Assembly: GCA_026874595.1 (NCBI GenBank)
Contig: CM049319.1
Location: 38,075,473-38,139,472, forward strand
DNA from: Sipunculus nudus
Taxonomy: Eukaryota > Annelida > Sipuncula > Golfingiida > Sipunculidae
DNA: 64,000 nt
Reading direction: 5' to 3'
This document shows, one piece after another, positions 1-12,896 of this stretch; within the stretch, counting starts at the first letter, position 1, and the number at the start of each line of letters is the position of its first letter. The position numbers and the translations under genes were made by a program. Below the pieces are notes generated by a model. It had not been told where the DNA came from and made no database searches. It saw only the letters and a list, made by a program, of their open reading frames with translations.

Positions 1-571
1 TTGAATAACTGGCCAAAAACATGACTTTTAGCACCCTGACAGTTAGAAATGGCACAAATTGTATCTGTTAGACCTTAAAAGTTCTAACTGTACATCCATG
101 GAGGTCCTTGGCAAATCTCCTCAGAAATATGAAATAAAGTCATGGTGACCTATGTTTTCCAAGCAACTGGCCAGAAACATGATTTTGAACAACCAGATGG
201 TCAGACAGGACACAGAATGTAACTGTTAGGCCTAGCTTCCAATAAAACAACTTCCAAGGAGGTTCTTGCAAAATCTCCTTTGAAATCTGAAAGCAGGTCA
301 TGTTGACCTATATTCTGCAGGCAACTGACCAAAAATATGCCTATGAGCTCCCAGACATTCAGGCATGGCACCAAACTTTACTGTTGGACCTAGAACCTTC
401 TAATATGTTTAAAAAAACATGATTTTGAGCACCCTGGAAGTCATTGTACCTATTGTTCAAGGTTCTTTAACAAGAATTTTTAACCAGATTTTAACATCAG
501 TATTTAATACATGCATCACTTGTATACAAGTTAAATTCAGCTGAGCGTCATGACCCATGGGTCTCTTGTTT
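1..571 (+). repeat. 3' part of dispersed repeat family A, tandem core
   Basis: Contains roughly 190-bp degenerate units (phrases such as 'gcacaaattgtatctgttagacc' variants, 'ggtccttggcaaatctcc', 'aggtcatggtgacctat') and ends with the family A terminus GCTGAGCGTCATGACCCATG followed by GGTCTCTTG near 541-570. The same ending recurs near 5765, 24172, 27862, 28150, 56693 and 58010. The left end is outside the window. It would lie in the last intron of the gene whose terminal exon follows. Confidence 0.75.
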
Positions 572-1021
572 GTTGTGTGATGGATCACAAAATGGAACCT
601 TAGTGTAGCACTGATCAAGTTAAAATCCTGAAAATTTTAGCCTTTCAGTATCAAGCCAAACTCAGTACATTCATAAGAAATAACATGTAAAGAATTACTA
701 TGAGACCTGGAATAGTAAAATGGAATGTCACAAGTTTTATCCAGGTTTGCCTGTTTCTGTTTATTTTGGTCTCTCCCATGGATGGATAGAGATTTTAAAA
801 CATGTAGCGACTCCATGTGTTATATTATTGACTTAACCTATAGTTTATGGAAATTTGTTCATAGTTTGCTCACCAGATGGCACCTCCTTACATGTAATTA
901 ATGCTTCATTGTCAGCAAGTTGTCACATCTCCAGTTCATTCTCACATGTTGAATACCGTAGCATACGAATACATAAGGTATAACACCATGTGGACCTTAA
1001 TGTGAGTGGACTGTGTTTCAG
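572..1021. other. intron sequence, nothing recognised
   Basis: AT-rich single-copy-looking DNA ending in a pyrimidine-containing acceptor (ctgtgtttcag) at 1021. No coding potential or repeat was seen. Confidence 0.5.
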
Positions 1022-1165
1022 GTGATGATGCAGCCTGACCAGACTGTACAGGAAGGACAGGACATCGCACAAAACCTGATGCTGCAGCTCGGGATCTCAG
1101 AAGAAAATCTCATTGAGGGAGCATATATGGATCTTATACTCCAAAAGTGTAATGGACATGATTAA
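1022..1165 (+). CDS. terminal coding exon, CYTH-domain (CyaB/ThTPase-like) protein, partial
   Basis: An acceptor (tttcag) is followed by an open frame of 47 codons to TAA at 1163-1165. It begins VMMQPDQTVQEGQDIAQ and ends in AYMDLILQKCNGHD. The pattern 'EGxxIAxxLMxxLGIxxxxLIxGAYxDLIL' resembles, from memory, the C-terminal helix and strand of CYTH proteins such as class IV adenylate cyclase CyaB-like and thiamine triphosphatase. Members of that superfamily bind triphosphates in a tunnel fold, but the catalytic N-terminal ExExK motif would lie upstream of the window, so function cannot be judged. The exon shows no frame disruption and ends in a natural-looking stop. It could also be an unrelated small exon; the family call is an inference from about 35 residues. 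Confidence 0.5.
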   Translation: MMMQPDQTVQEGQDIAQNLMLQLGISEENLIEGAYMDLILQKCNGHD

Positions 1166-2705
1166 GGGCCAAGGAAATCAAATTTCAGACTTGGAGATAA
1201 GCCTTTTTTGCAAGGCCATGGCTTACACTAAACCAGCCATTGACAGACAGGCTTAGTGTCAGTAAGGATGCTCTGTAAGCACACATCATCGGGGTGTGGT
1301 TATCAGCTGTCCTAAACCTTTTTTTAGGCAAGGCAATGCATAAACATGTTTAAAGCAACCAGACAATCTTTTAAACTGCCCCACAGTTGCTGTGACCTGC
1401 CCAACACCAGAGACATGCTACCATTTCACCAGACAGATTAGTTTTTAGCTCAGCTGACTCCCAAGTCATCTGTGACCAGTATTCTGTGAAAAGATATGGG
1501 GCTTGTTTGTGCACCCTAGATTTATTAAAAATTTATAAAAATACTTGAGTATCTCAATAATTAATTCATTGATTGCCATGAATCTTGTTTCGCGTGTCGA
1601 TAATGTTGGTTTCATTAGTTGCTATAGAAATTAGGTGTAATCAGTATTTTTCATAAATTATACACATATTTTTGCTATTTTTTAGACCATCAAATGACAG
1701 CAGTTGTATCATTGAGTAAATGCATATTTAATTTCCAATTCATTTTGCCTGTTATAAATTTGAGTTTTTTGTTACAATAACTTCCAATAAGGTTTGATTT
1801 CAACTTCTTCATGCCTCAAAATACGTCAGCTACATCTCAAGTTGACTCACTAAAATCTGTACAAATGTTGCTGTTTGGTACACTAAATAAATTAGAAATT
1901 GCTTAAATTCTTGAAGTAACCAGTTGTAGTTTATGTGCCCAGTCCATGGCCTGAGATACACTGACCCTGATTTTTTATTCAGCCATGTAGGTACACAGCG
2001 TCACACAGTTAAAACTGACAATCATGTGACTGTGTAGTGTGTCAAGGTGTAATTAATTTCTAATAAAGCTGGATCTAAAGTGGGCTCATCAGTTTAGTTA
2101 ATATTTAAAGCCAACATGGATTAAGATTTATATATGCATACTGATAGTGAATGGAGTTTCACCAGAGCTTGTTCTGGTGAGTATCAGCATTTGGAGCAGA
2201 GACACTATGACATGGCATGCCTGCTTGTGCACAAAGCTACATGCTGTTGTTTATACACATCATGGCTGTTAACAGATTGGCTCCAGCTGTGGCTTTGATA
2301 ATTTATTTGTGTACAGTCCAATGTGTCCTACTAGATGATTCAGGAAATTTCTTATTGTCATAACTTGATGCAAAATTAAGAAGTGAGAATGACCTGCTGT
2401 TCTTCTAAAGTGACCTGCAGCTGTTGAGTGTACTGTATATGCTTTATATCCTGGTACTAACCTTGGAAACTGCTGTCTGTTCAAAATTATTTTATTCAAA
2501 AGAGTGCTCAAACAGTGTAACCTTTTCCATTTTAAGTCAGCAATGTATTGTTCTTGACTTTGGCATATTTGTTGGTAGACAGATAGCTGAGGTGTCTGAC
2601 GAGCACAGTCCAGGCACAGACATAAGGAAAAAACATGAGTTGTCTCCTCAGTTGGTGTGCTGGCAGGTCTGAACTCCCATAGTTCTTGCTTGTGTTGTGA
2701 CTCTA
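1166..2705. other. probable 3' UTR and intergenic DNA
   Basis: No coding signal was seen. Candidate poly(A) signals AATAAA occur at 1886-1891 and 2062-2067, either of which could end the preceding transcript. A short family A 5' terminus (tttttagctcagctgactcc..aagtcatctg) lies at about 1440-1475 without the expected body, so it is probably a truncated copy. Confidence 0.45.
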
Positions 2706-2709
2706 CATT

Positions 2710-3060
2710 TTAACACTTTCTAGAGTTTGCAGCCTTTGTTGTTACAGCTGCGTCTAGGTCTGTGGTCCTATGCTGTGGTTTTGTTAGTTGGTTTAGCCAA
2801 TGTCTAGGGATTTCGGGGAAGCTTTCAGTGTATCTTTTAAATGGTTCTCCTGTGCTCCCTGTGAGAAACTGCTTTGGTAAGCCCTCCTGGAGCATTCTGA
2901 CAGTGTGTCCACCCCACCTGGTCTGGACTTTCCCCAGCTGGGTATAGACTTTCAGTAGACTGGCACAACATAGAGTTTTAGTGCCAGACACAGTGATACA
3001 ATTGCCATTTGAACTTCATGATCTCGTAGAGACAGGTTAAGTGGAACTGCTTGTCCCTGC
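2710..3060 (-). mobile_element. LINE fragment, C-terminus downstream of reverse transcriptase
   Basis: On the minus strand the translation carries a LLKVYTQLGKVQTRWGGHTV segment followed by RMLQEGLPKQFLTG and F(K)RYTESF. It matches the 'RWxGHVxRMxxxRLPKQLLxG...KRYKD' tail that follows the reverse transcriptase domain of many RTE/jockey-like LINE ORF2 proteins, known from memory. Only the tail is present; there is no RT core or endonuclease, so it is a 5'-truncated dead copy. The 93-residue open frame is a remnant, not a host gene. Confidence 0.75.
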
Positions 3061-3189
3061 TCTGCATGTGTCTGCTGCATATAGTCCAGTTACGTTTCAC
3101 ATACATACAGTAGGTTAGAAATATCACAACAGGGTTGACTTCAATATTATGCTAGACTGATCACCGACTCTTCCAGGCATTTTTGCACA

Positions 3190-3515
3190 ATCTACCTAAA
3201 CAAACACTTGCTTTTGTATGTTACTTTGGCATCAATAATCCCTAGTCAGATGGACACAAGTCAGTTGTTTGACATAGATACCTTTAACAAAGCATATGGG
3301 GACTTCCTAGTAAAATTGACTTGCTGTTACCTATTTTCTAAAGATTATGGGCAAAAAACATGGATTTTGATCACTCTGGAAGTCATTCTACCCATTGTTC
3401 AATATTCCTTAACAGTTATTTACCAGATCATATTATCAACAATTAATACACGCATCACCTGTATACAGGTCAAATTTAGCTGAGCATTAGACCCATGGAT
3501 CAATTGTTGTCTTTT
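3190..3515 (+). repeat. family A repeat, 3' end copy
   Basis: Parallels 410-570 ('gattttgatcactctggaag', 'cacgcatcacctgtatacag') and ends AGCTGAGCATTAGACCCATG at about 3478-3500, a decayed family A terminus. Confidence 0.65.
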
Positions 3516-4790
3516 CACCACAAGCCCTGGCATAGGGTCGATCAAACCAATGAGAGCAGTGTGTCATGAGTTTAAAAGTTTGTTTGCAAAATGCAACACC
3601 AGTTTCTCATTGGTCTGATATTGATTCTTGGCCCTGTACCACCCGAGTTTGGGAAAACTTGTTGTACAAAGCAGAGGTTAAAGCAGAGGATATAGGACGA
3701 CAGAAGTGTATATCAGCTGCGAGGGCAGTGCACAATGTCCGTTAACTGACCAGTTCTTAAGCTAGTGTTATATTAGTTTTGTAATTTTAAGCTTGGATGT
3801 GTGCGTGAGAAGTGTTACGTGTTTGTGAATAAAAAAGGGTTGTGTGAATGCGTCTAGTTGCGTAGTTTAATAATGCTTGCACCCATTCACTCTCAGCTGT
3901 TACCGCTGTCTAGATTTAGGTTAAAAGGGAAACAAGTTCGTTAGTCTGCGCTGACAAAAGGGACAATACAACGACTCCTCACTGCTAAGGCTTCGGTTGT
4001 GCCTCACTGGCGTACCGTGGTTACTGGGCCACTGTGGACCTAGACTGAATAAAAAGGTGATCTCGGAGAAGCTCTGGCCCCCAGAGATGTAACTCTCTGG
4101 CTAATCGGAGTCTGGTTATGCCATGGCTTCCACAGGCCAGACTCCAGCTTAGGTCAATCAGTGGAATAGGGCTTCTTCTACCAACAACCCTCGCTGGACG
4201 TGGACGAGGGACTGAGGCTAACCCTGCACAACCTTCCCTGAGAATATTCCAACTTACTTTGCGCAAGTCTCAACATCCCAGGATAGAAGGCAGACCACCT
4301 TGATCAGCTCACACTCTGACTATGACAAACCCAGACGAGGTAAAGGACAAGTTCCACCTGGGACCACATGCCCCCGAATCCCCAGCCAAGCGGTTTTTTT
4401 TTTGGCTTACGGCCTCGACGCAAGACCTGTAAGCCTGGGAGGGTGTCATTGGCTAGCAGGGAGTCCCCAAGTCCAAAAGTAAAGGCCAATCTCTTTTCCA
4501 GACCTGCGTCGCTCACGACTTTTTCTAACACATTTTCCTTCTGCCGACTGGTAACAAGACCTCATTGGTGCACCCTCGCTCAAAGCAGTGACGCCGCATT
4601 ATGTATGTTATTGGCAGAAGGAAAGACAGCAAGAGTGAGGGCCATGTGTGGTGCAGACAAATGCCATCAGGGGCGTCAATATAGGGGGGATGGGGGATAT
4701 ATATACCACCTACTTTTTGGAAATAGTCACAATATTAAATAGTTCCAAATGCTTGTGAAATTATTTCAAGCTAAACTGTTTATCCAAAAC
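3516..4790. other. unassigned, possibly retroelement-derived
   Basis: More GC-rich and more open (124-residue frame at 4368-4742) than its surroundings, with an AATAAA-containing segment at about 3826 near TGTG-rich sequence that could be a decayed LTR. No protein motif, partner LTR or primer site was recognised, so it is left unassigned. Confidence 0.25.
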
Positions 4791-5089
4791 CTTCAGTCTT
4801 TTATATATGCCTCATCTTTGCATCACTCAATTTAATTCAAACATATTTATCGGTCTTTTTGCCTGAAGAAATAACTTTCTTAGTGATGCTTTCTGCATTT
4901 CTTTTCTTTCAGGTTTTGCAGTTTACCTACCCTGCTGACCCATTGAAAATCAAGGTGATAATTAAAAAAATATTGGACTTACACTTTTTACATTTGCATG
5001 TCCATAAAACTGATATGAGAGCTCTCCAACCTGATCATGCCTTTTGAATAGTTTTGGACATCAATAACTGTAACATTCTTTAGAGCAAT

Positions 5090-5795
5090 TGCCACAAGTT
5101 TGGTCTGTTTTTTTAGGATGTGTGATATCAAATGTCAGACTTGTCAGAAATCAATTATGTCTGCCAGGTAGCCACCTTAGAAATCCTTTGCCAGTGCAGT
5201 TTCTGTGATTTTTGTTTAATGTTTGGTCCCTTTATAGGATGTTTGTTGTTCAAATTCCGACCTGTCAAAAATCCAATATGGACACCAGCAAGCCATCTTT
5301 AAATTCCTTTAGAATATATTATCTCAAGAACTATCAAAGTGGGACGTATATTAATGTAATCTTGCATTGGGTCAAAAATCTCTTAATGTATATGACCATT
5401 ATTGACGAAAGCGCGGTACAGTTTGCTTGTATTGAATAAAAACTAATACAGGAGCATCCGTTTCACAATAATTCTTTATGGATTTCCTTGATTTTTTGCT
5501 ATATATTTTGTTCTTATATTTGGCCCGTGTGGTATTCCTTTTGCGATTGACAGGTAGCAAGCAAGCTGTGGGATTAGTTCCTGATAGCTCAACAACCATA
5601 TATGTTGCAATCAGACCATCAGTTCACTGTGTTTTAACCAGACATATGTGATATATATTTATGTTAACATAGAACGTTTAAAAAAATTTGCAAAATGGTT
5701 CTTCAACAATTTGAACGGAAGTTGTGAATCGCAGCCCATGATGTCGCAGGTCTGGCTTGGCAGCTGAGCATCATGACCCATGGGTCACTTGTAGA
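5090..5795 (+). repeat. family A repeat variant, uninterrupted reference copy
   Basis: Units of about 120 bp ('ccaatatggacaccagcaag') are followed by a unique 3' segment from 5400 to the terminus CAGCTGAGCATCATGACCCA at about 5762 and GGTCACTTG. The segment 5400-5790 is colinear with 25560-25666 joined directly to 27894-28176. It is therefore the empty-site paralogue that defines the insertion described there. Confidence 0.8.
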
Positions 5796-6685
5796 TTTAA
5801 GGGGTATGATGCTGTTGTTGTTACATGGTATGGAAAGGACAGATATACAGCTGTGTAAAGATTGTTAACCTTGACATATAAATCGAGAAAATAAGTGATG
5901 CTTTCACTTCCAGGGTAGAAAATACTGCCAAATAATTTTGAAGTCAGGCCATCTTTTAAATATTTAGGGCCTCATGTCACAAACATAAATACACAGTTAA
6001 AGGACATTGGGGATGTCGATACTAGCTGCACCCGTGAAAAACCCACGACTCTGTCTGATGCATAGTTTTGTAATGAGCTGATAGGATCTAAACGACGCAT
6101 ATTTTAATCCTAAGGTTTTTGCAGGAATTTTTCTCATGTGTTTCACATATATAATATAAAATATATGATATAAAGATTACTTCTGCTAGAATTATCCAGG
6201 AACACCCTCCCCCAAATTATCAACATTGAAAAATTATTCTTTTCCAGATATCACACAAAAAAATAAATTTTTGAAAGAGAAGTTAGGCATATACAGGATG
6301 TACGCATTTTTATGTGAGACGTTTTTTTTCCGATAAATTACATATGTCCGATAGCTTCATTGCTTTGGAAATGTCGTAGATATATAACGATTGTATAAAG
6401 AAGCAGTCTACCGTGAAATTATATGAAAGAGTCTCATGTACAAGTCTCTTGTACGCGAAACGTATAGCTTCAGTGTGAAAAAGATAGGCCTAGAAAAATA
6501 TATTCCAATAGTATCAAATTTTTGGTTTAAATATATACTGTAAATTGTCATGGAATAAGCAGGTCTGATACAAAATTGACAACTCTCCCAGATAAAAGGA
6601 AAACAGGTTGATATATATTTCGATGAAAGCATTTAGCAAAGAAACCACTTCAGCCTTGGTTCGTTGCATTGTCTTTCAGCAAGTT
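5796..6685. other. AT-rich DNA, nothing recognised
   Basis: No supported gene, RNA or repeat was seen. Confidence 0.5.
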
Positions 6686-6689
6686 AACG

Positions 6690-8250
6690 CAAATGTAATA
6701 TACAGATTTTGCTGAAAATTTGTAGAGGGGTAAAGTAAAACTGCATCCGTTATCCTTTACATTTTTGGAGGTAATCGGAATCACCATAATATATTTTGTC
6801 CTTAAGTGCCATAATCACCTATTCGTATGCAGTTATTCTGCCACTCGCCTGGTGACCCCGTGTTTCTGAACCATGACAATGTTTTACATGAAACGTGCAC
6901 ATATGAACAAATGACTTATTAGTAGATTCAGGCGGGGGTTTCAAAGTCCATAAGAGATCGAGGACCCTTAGAAGTGGATGCAATCCCCCCCCCCCCCCCG
7001 GCTTCCTTGTGAAAAACACTTTTTTTCAAACAACCCATTAATCGGACGAACTAATAAAACCATGGTAAGCATGGAAAGAAACTTCTGAATGTATAAAAAT
7101 CAACATACCTGTAAACCTTTAAAACGGTGATCGTGTAAAGGTTTATTTGTGTTCAGCTCTTTGTGTCCACTCAACAAAAAAGTGCTCCCTATTGAAAGAT
7201 TCATGAGGACATGTGTTCCGCGCTTGAATTTAAAATCTTTACTTCCTTTTGACAGAGTAAAGCTCCTTAACAGGCGATATAATGGAAATGGGGTACAGTG
7301 GGGATTACAGGTCGCCTAGTGAAAAAGCGTGACAGGCGTAAAATGTTATGCTGAACATTTGTGGAGGGTTAGGGTAAAGACATATCAATAGTCCATTTCA
7401 TTTGGAGGTAATAAGAATCACCCCCATATATATTTTCTTATAAACCATTATGACATAAAGACCATTTCTTTGTCCCCGCGTGAAAGCCACCCATTCGTAT
7501 TTATTTGTTCTGCCTCTCCAAAGGTGAACTCGTACTATACTGAAGCATGACAGTGTTCACACATAAAACGCATACACGTGAACTCATGACTGATATTAAA
7601 GGAGATTCTGTTGGAGGTCTGTACTCCTGACTACAAAATCTAATTTGTAATCAATTTAAAGATGTACTGGTGATATTTTTTCATGTTTCACCGTCCCTAC
7701 AGACAATGTATCTTAACAAATATATGTGAACCCCCAACCCCCACACGACCCCACCCCAACCAGCTCGAATGATAATTAAGTTATGGGGCTTCTTTTTGAA
7801 AAAAAACTTCATAAAACACATTACTTGGCCGAACTTTCGAAACCATGGTTATCATGGAAAGATATTTTTGAATGTATAAAAAAATCAATATACCTGTACC
7901 CATAAAAACATTTGTCAAACGGTGGTCACATCACTGGACTCAGTGGCCAGTGCTGACCAAACTGAAAAGCCCTCACATTGAAAGCGGAGTCATGTGGTCT
8001 TTGGATTAAAAACCATTATTTCCTTCTGAGAGAGAAAATTCCTTTAGAGGCGTTACAATGCATAAGGGGGATCCATGGGGATTATATTGGACCCGCGTGA
8101 CCGCGTTTTGCACGGAAGTACCTTTTGGGCAGGACATGCGAGCTGGCCAAGGTCTTAACAGGCCAGTAAAAATCCCCGAGGCGCCTCCTTAAAAAACGTC
8201 ACAGGCGTTGAGGACCTTGCAGCACAAAAGAAATAGAGGCACCTAATGGG
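6690..8250 (+). repeat. two diverged tandem copies of a ~700-bp unit
   Basis: The segments 6690-7290 and 7340-8060 share the same order of phrases: 'gaaaatttgtagagggg'/'gaacatttgtggagggt', 'ggaggtaatcggaatcacc'/'ggaggtaataagaatcacc', 'aaccatggtaagcatgg'/'aaccatggttatcatgg' and 'atgtataaaaatcaacatac'. The copies are well diverged. An internal C15 tract lies at 6985-6999. Element class unknown. Confidence 0.65.
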
Positions 8251-8435
8251 GAAATATTAAAATTATTAATTATTCAGCTTAATAGGGCATTATCCCGCAA
8301 AATAAAACAAACTTGTGCTAGAAGAGCACACTACAGATACGTCTGCCGAATTTGGAGAGTCAAATCAGAACGGAAGCAGATAAACTAGAAAAAAAACAAC
8401 TCCGAACCCAATCATGATTGACGGGCCGTGAACAA

Positions 8436-8641
8436 CTGTGAACCAAACATGACTTCGAGTTAAGCGATAGAAAAACTAGGTTGGGACCAACAAAACATCA
8501 CACATCAGGTTTTTCGACACATCCGACTGCGACACAAGCGGAGTTAAATTAGTAAGGTTTCAATTGTTTTTTGCAGGGAATCCACATTCGACTTCGGCAC
8601 ATGCGGGAATTCGACTTAACCAAGTTCGACACACCGAGGTT

Positions 8642-8648
<7 letters not shown>
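8436..8648. mobile_element. small MITE, pogo/Tc1-mariner-like ends
   Basis: The right end, read in reverse, is AGTGAAACCTCGGTGTGTCG, followed by the (TA)n tract. The left side near 8437 reads CTGTGAACC..GACTTCGAGTT, a plausible decayed partner. The ~210-bp size, AGT(G)AAACC-type terminus and TA-rich target fit a non-autonomous mariner/pogo derivative. The left boundary is uncertain. Confidence 0.45.

Positions 8649-8710
<62 letters not shown>
8646..8710. repeat. (TA)n microsatellite
   Basis: About 32 uninterrupted TA units. It generates a spurious poly-IY reading frame. Confidence 0.95.
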
Positions 8711-8713
<3 letters not shown>

Positions 8714-11700
8714 TCTATATGTCTTCCTGGCCAAATCCTGGTCGGGACCTAGGTGTTACCAGAACCTGATCAGTATTCATTTCAGCCAAAGTCTTGTTTT
8801 CAAAATAAATTCAATTGACACCATCTCTAGTCAAATCAAGTTGACACCATTCGTCCATGCAGACCAATGCATGATCCAACTCATAAATGTATGTAAGATT
8901 TGAACTCAGTTTGAACTCAGATGTCACTTAAGCTCCTGTATATTCAGAATCTGAAACACGATTGAGCTTAGATTCTTATTATTTATGGGCTTTAAAAATA
9001 TGTCGAAATAAAAATCAAACTTTAACTGCTTTAACTGTAAACTATTAAAACATTATGAATACATTATTTTATTTTTATTCCAAAATGTAAACAAAATGAA
9101 AAATAGAAACAAATGTATTCTATCCAAGTCTCGCGGATTACTCATTGCCCGGTAAATAAAGTCATAGAAACTCTAGGCAGGGTCTTAGAATATATACAAG
9201 AAGTGTTTTTAATTAAAATTTGAATGACTGAGCTAGAAACACCAGTCTCATTGACGAATATAAAATCTAATTTAACTGTTTTAATGTCAAAACTATGAGT
9301 TTTTGACGACTAACAACTCTATGAAAACTGTCATATTCAGATATGTATTATTAATCTAAAAATTACTTTGCTTTCTTCAACTTTACGTTTATGACTTATT
9401 TTGCAGGGATCGTTTTATAAATGTAATTAAGACTTGAAAATTCCGTGAAATTTTTATTTTAATTTTATTTTTTAATTCATTGTTTAAACTAAAATATTTA
9501 ATCTAAAAATCAATTTCAGTCAAATTAAAAAGAACACAAACAAATTTTCCTATGCTATTTATATAGAATGTGTACATCAAACTTTTGCTCGGCCCCAAAA
9601 GCTCATATTTACCCTAGTTATATACAAATAATCACTGATTTATTTACATGAAGTAGCTATTGCAAAACTAAAGGCCTGAATTGAACCGATTAACCAAAAT
9701 TACAATTTTATTCGATTTTGCCTTATCAGATTGATGATAAGGGCTAATTTTGCTTGTTTATAACCAAAATACCACTAAGTTTTTTAATATGTATGCCTTT
9801 TATATTTTAATCTTTCAAATTTAAAATGTGATGGTTAAATATTTGAAAAAGGGATCAGATATTAATTTTAATGGATTCAGCCTGTCAAAATAAGTTACAG
9901 TGGTAGTTATGATTAAACTTAGCACAATAACGTTTCTCCATAAAACAGTTTCCATGCAGGCGTGAACTCTGTACATTAACCCATTCAATGTTTTAAATAT
10001 CTGCACTAAGGTTACTTAATAAAAGTGTCGATTTCAGGCCTTTTGGACACTTTTCCAGAGAGGTAATGTTTCGAAATAAACATCTGTATGAATTACTTTA
10101 ACATAAAATGCCATCAAACCTAAAAAAATGACGGGGGTGCAGCAAAACTTAAAATTTCAAGATTGGCCCCAGGTATATATTCTATCAGTAAAGCACGAAG
10201 CACCAGGAACATCAATTACTGATTTATTTGACCAGAGAAAATTGGAGTATAAACAGCCCGCGGTAGACATTTTGCATTTGGCGGTAGTCCTGTATGATGC
10301 ATCAGGCCTGTATACTATTATGTACAAATTTTCAATTCCCGGGTGCGAAATAGTGCTGTGAATTGGACAAATGATTTCAGTGTTCAAATATTCAGCACAC
10401 ATAGATGTACTGAACATTAATAAAGGAATACATGTTTAACCGCACATTTGTGAGTGGAGTGTTATAATCATAGGTAACTGCAGGGGCAATCTATGGACTC
10501 AACATTGCGCCAGTCACTAAAAAAAGTAACTGAGGAGTCCATTCTTACAGGCTAGAATGAGCGCATGGAGCATTGGCATGCATTCATTATGGAGAATTTA
10601 ACTTTATTCTTAAATCTGGGAATTCTGAATACAGTATATATATTTCTTTGTTAAGTATATAATAGAAAGACAACGTCACTCAGAATATGTAAAAAGCTTA
10701 TTACATAAAATGAACAAGCAATTGCTTATTCACTGGCTGCTGTTCGTTCAACGATGAGTAAGGAAAGGCTAGAAACATTAAATTTACTTTTACATCGTGA
10801 CAGTACATCTTGACAGAGTGCCAACTCCTGTTCAAGTTTTTTTACATGAAAGTTTGACTCTACATCTGTACGACGGCTGCCTTTTGTGATTTAACTTTTA
10901 TAATTTTACTGAAGTTTTAGATTAGATAAGATAACATTAATTATTAAAATCATATAGGTATAGTATATAATAACTATACTGAGGTAATATCTGCATTTCT
11001 TAACTGTGTCGATCACTGTTTACTATGACATCATGTCTAAACAACTATAAATATATTAAGGGCCATGAAAAAAGTTTTATCCTGACTTCAAAGTATTCTT
11101 GGAAATGATTAAATCGGTTGCACAATTTTAAAGTGAAATACATGACCTTGAAAAAAAATAAGCTTTACTACATTTGAGCATGTACACAATATCATTAAAC
11201 TGAATTGTGATCCAAATTTTCATTAAAAGGCCTATAATTTTATTTAAATATTATTAGTAAAGTTTTGTTCCCTGGTGTATATTTAAACGTATTGTTGAAA
11301 GCTTATATATATTACATAGTTATAAATTCCATGAGATAAAAATGCTATATTGTATACTACAATGCAAGGTTTTCATTCTAAGCTACATAGGCCTTATTCC
11401 AACTAACCCCACTCAGCCCCCTCCCCCCCCCCCCCCCCCCATGTTTTCCGACACATTTAGATGCCAGTAGGCCTTACACTTTGCGACATTTTAGCCCTCC
11501 ATTTCTATGATAAAGTATTTTTCAGTAATTTGGCAATGATCTGATCATCATATTAACTCTTTAATTAAAATATGGACACAGTATAGTTTAGTCAGATGCT
11601 TTGAAAACCTACTTTGCGTATATGTTTGTCATGTATATCACTGAATTTTATGAAGGCACACACAGACACACACACATATATATATTCGACATGTATTGTT

Positions 11701-11819
11701 GGAAATATCTGCATGGCTGTCACCCTGTCAGACATTTTAGACATTATTTTGCGCCGAGTTGAACTGAACTCGGCGCATTTGATTGAACCAATGAGGATCG
11801 AACAATGAAATGTAATATA
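8711..11819. other. AT-rich intergenic DNA with one C18 tract
   Basis: Very AT-rich; no gene-like frame exceeds about 85 codons and no domain was recognised. A C18 tract lies at 11423-11440 and a short (CA)n(TA)n at 11659-11685. Confidence 0.55.
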
Positions 11820-12896
11820 CAGTGAACTTCTACTTGCGGACAACTCAGTCAGGCGGACAACTCACTAATACGGACAATAAATCTCAGTCCCTTCTTTTTT
11901 TCCTCTGTATTATGTTTAAGGTAAACCCAAAGCATATAGTGTAACATTCTCCCTAATATTGTTACCTTTGCCCTTCACTCTACAGTTGGTGAAGGAAGCA
12001 GGGTGTCAGTTAAGTGGCTACCAGCCAATCACAGGCTGATAGCAAGTGGCTCCACCCCCTGCCCTTATTAAGTAAAACCCCGGACATACGAATCCCGGTC
12101 TCTTTCGGACTAGACAAGTGGGCCCTATAGAAGGCTGGCCCAGAGGGTATAGCTTCTTATTCACCTTGCTAGCTTGGGGTTGGTTTTACGACAGTGTCGG
12201 CTACCCTGGTGAAGAGCCACCCACTCCTAAAGAGCAGTCAATTCTACCTAGCCTGTTACGTATATTTTATTTCATTCATAACTTTAACAATAATATGCAG
12301 TCCTGATAATCTGAAGGTTTGGTTTTAAATGTTATTCAAGTAAAACGGTGTTGTTTTATCTCTTTAAAATTGTGCGTGTGCGTGCTGTCTAAGCATCCCC
12401 CCCCCCCCCCCCGAATTAATAAGAATGAGCTACAATAGTTTGTTAGAGTTTGCACTTTGTTACTGTGAATGCGTGGTGAAGACTATCCTTTAATGAGTAA
12501 TAATGCTGTCCGGATCGATGCTGCCAATAATCAATCTTCAATATACAAAGTGCAACCATCCATGAACTGCCGCTTGCTCAGAAGCATGGTACGTCGAAGT
12601 GAAACTGCAAATATTAGTTTGCGAGGCCTAGCTATTGTTTGTCTTTCTTTTTGTTTAAATTATTATATTTTTTTAAATGCCAAGTGCATATTAAGCTATT
12701 TTCAAAATGATATAAATTAAATTTATGTAGCCGCTTTTTTCAAATTAGACGAACATTTAATGAAAACATAAGGTATCTGAAACATTCAATGATGAATTGA
12801 CGCAATATACCAAACTCCTTTAAATAGCTAGGACAACTCACTAATACGGTCAAAATCCTCCAGTCCTTTGAGTATCAGGCTTAGGGGAGTTTCACT
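11820..12896. mobile_element. non-autonomous DNA transposon, CAGTGAA ends
   Basis: The left end CAGTGAACTTCTACTTGCGG, preceded by TA, and the reverse complement of the right end, CAGTGAAACTCCCCTAAGCC, form degenerate terminal inverted repeats. Both arms also contain 'GGACAACTCACTAATACGG', in direct orientation at 11853 and 12831. The 1077-bp size and CAGTG/TA signature suggest a Tc1-mariner/pogo-type MITE. The right TA target copy is not intact. No transposase frame. Confidence 0.55.

Noticed and set aside
4368-4742. 124-residue frame
   Set aside because: No domain, no splice or start context, region looks retroelement-derived.
8571-8903. 110-residue frame with a poly-IY run (also at 13874, 14332, 62042 and 62046)
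   Set aside because: Product of (TA)n microsatellites.
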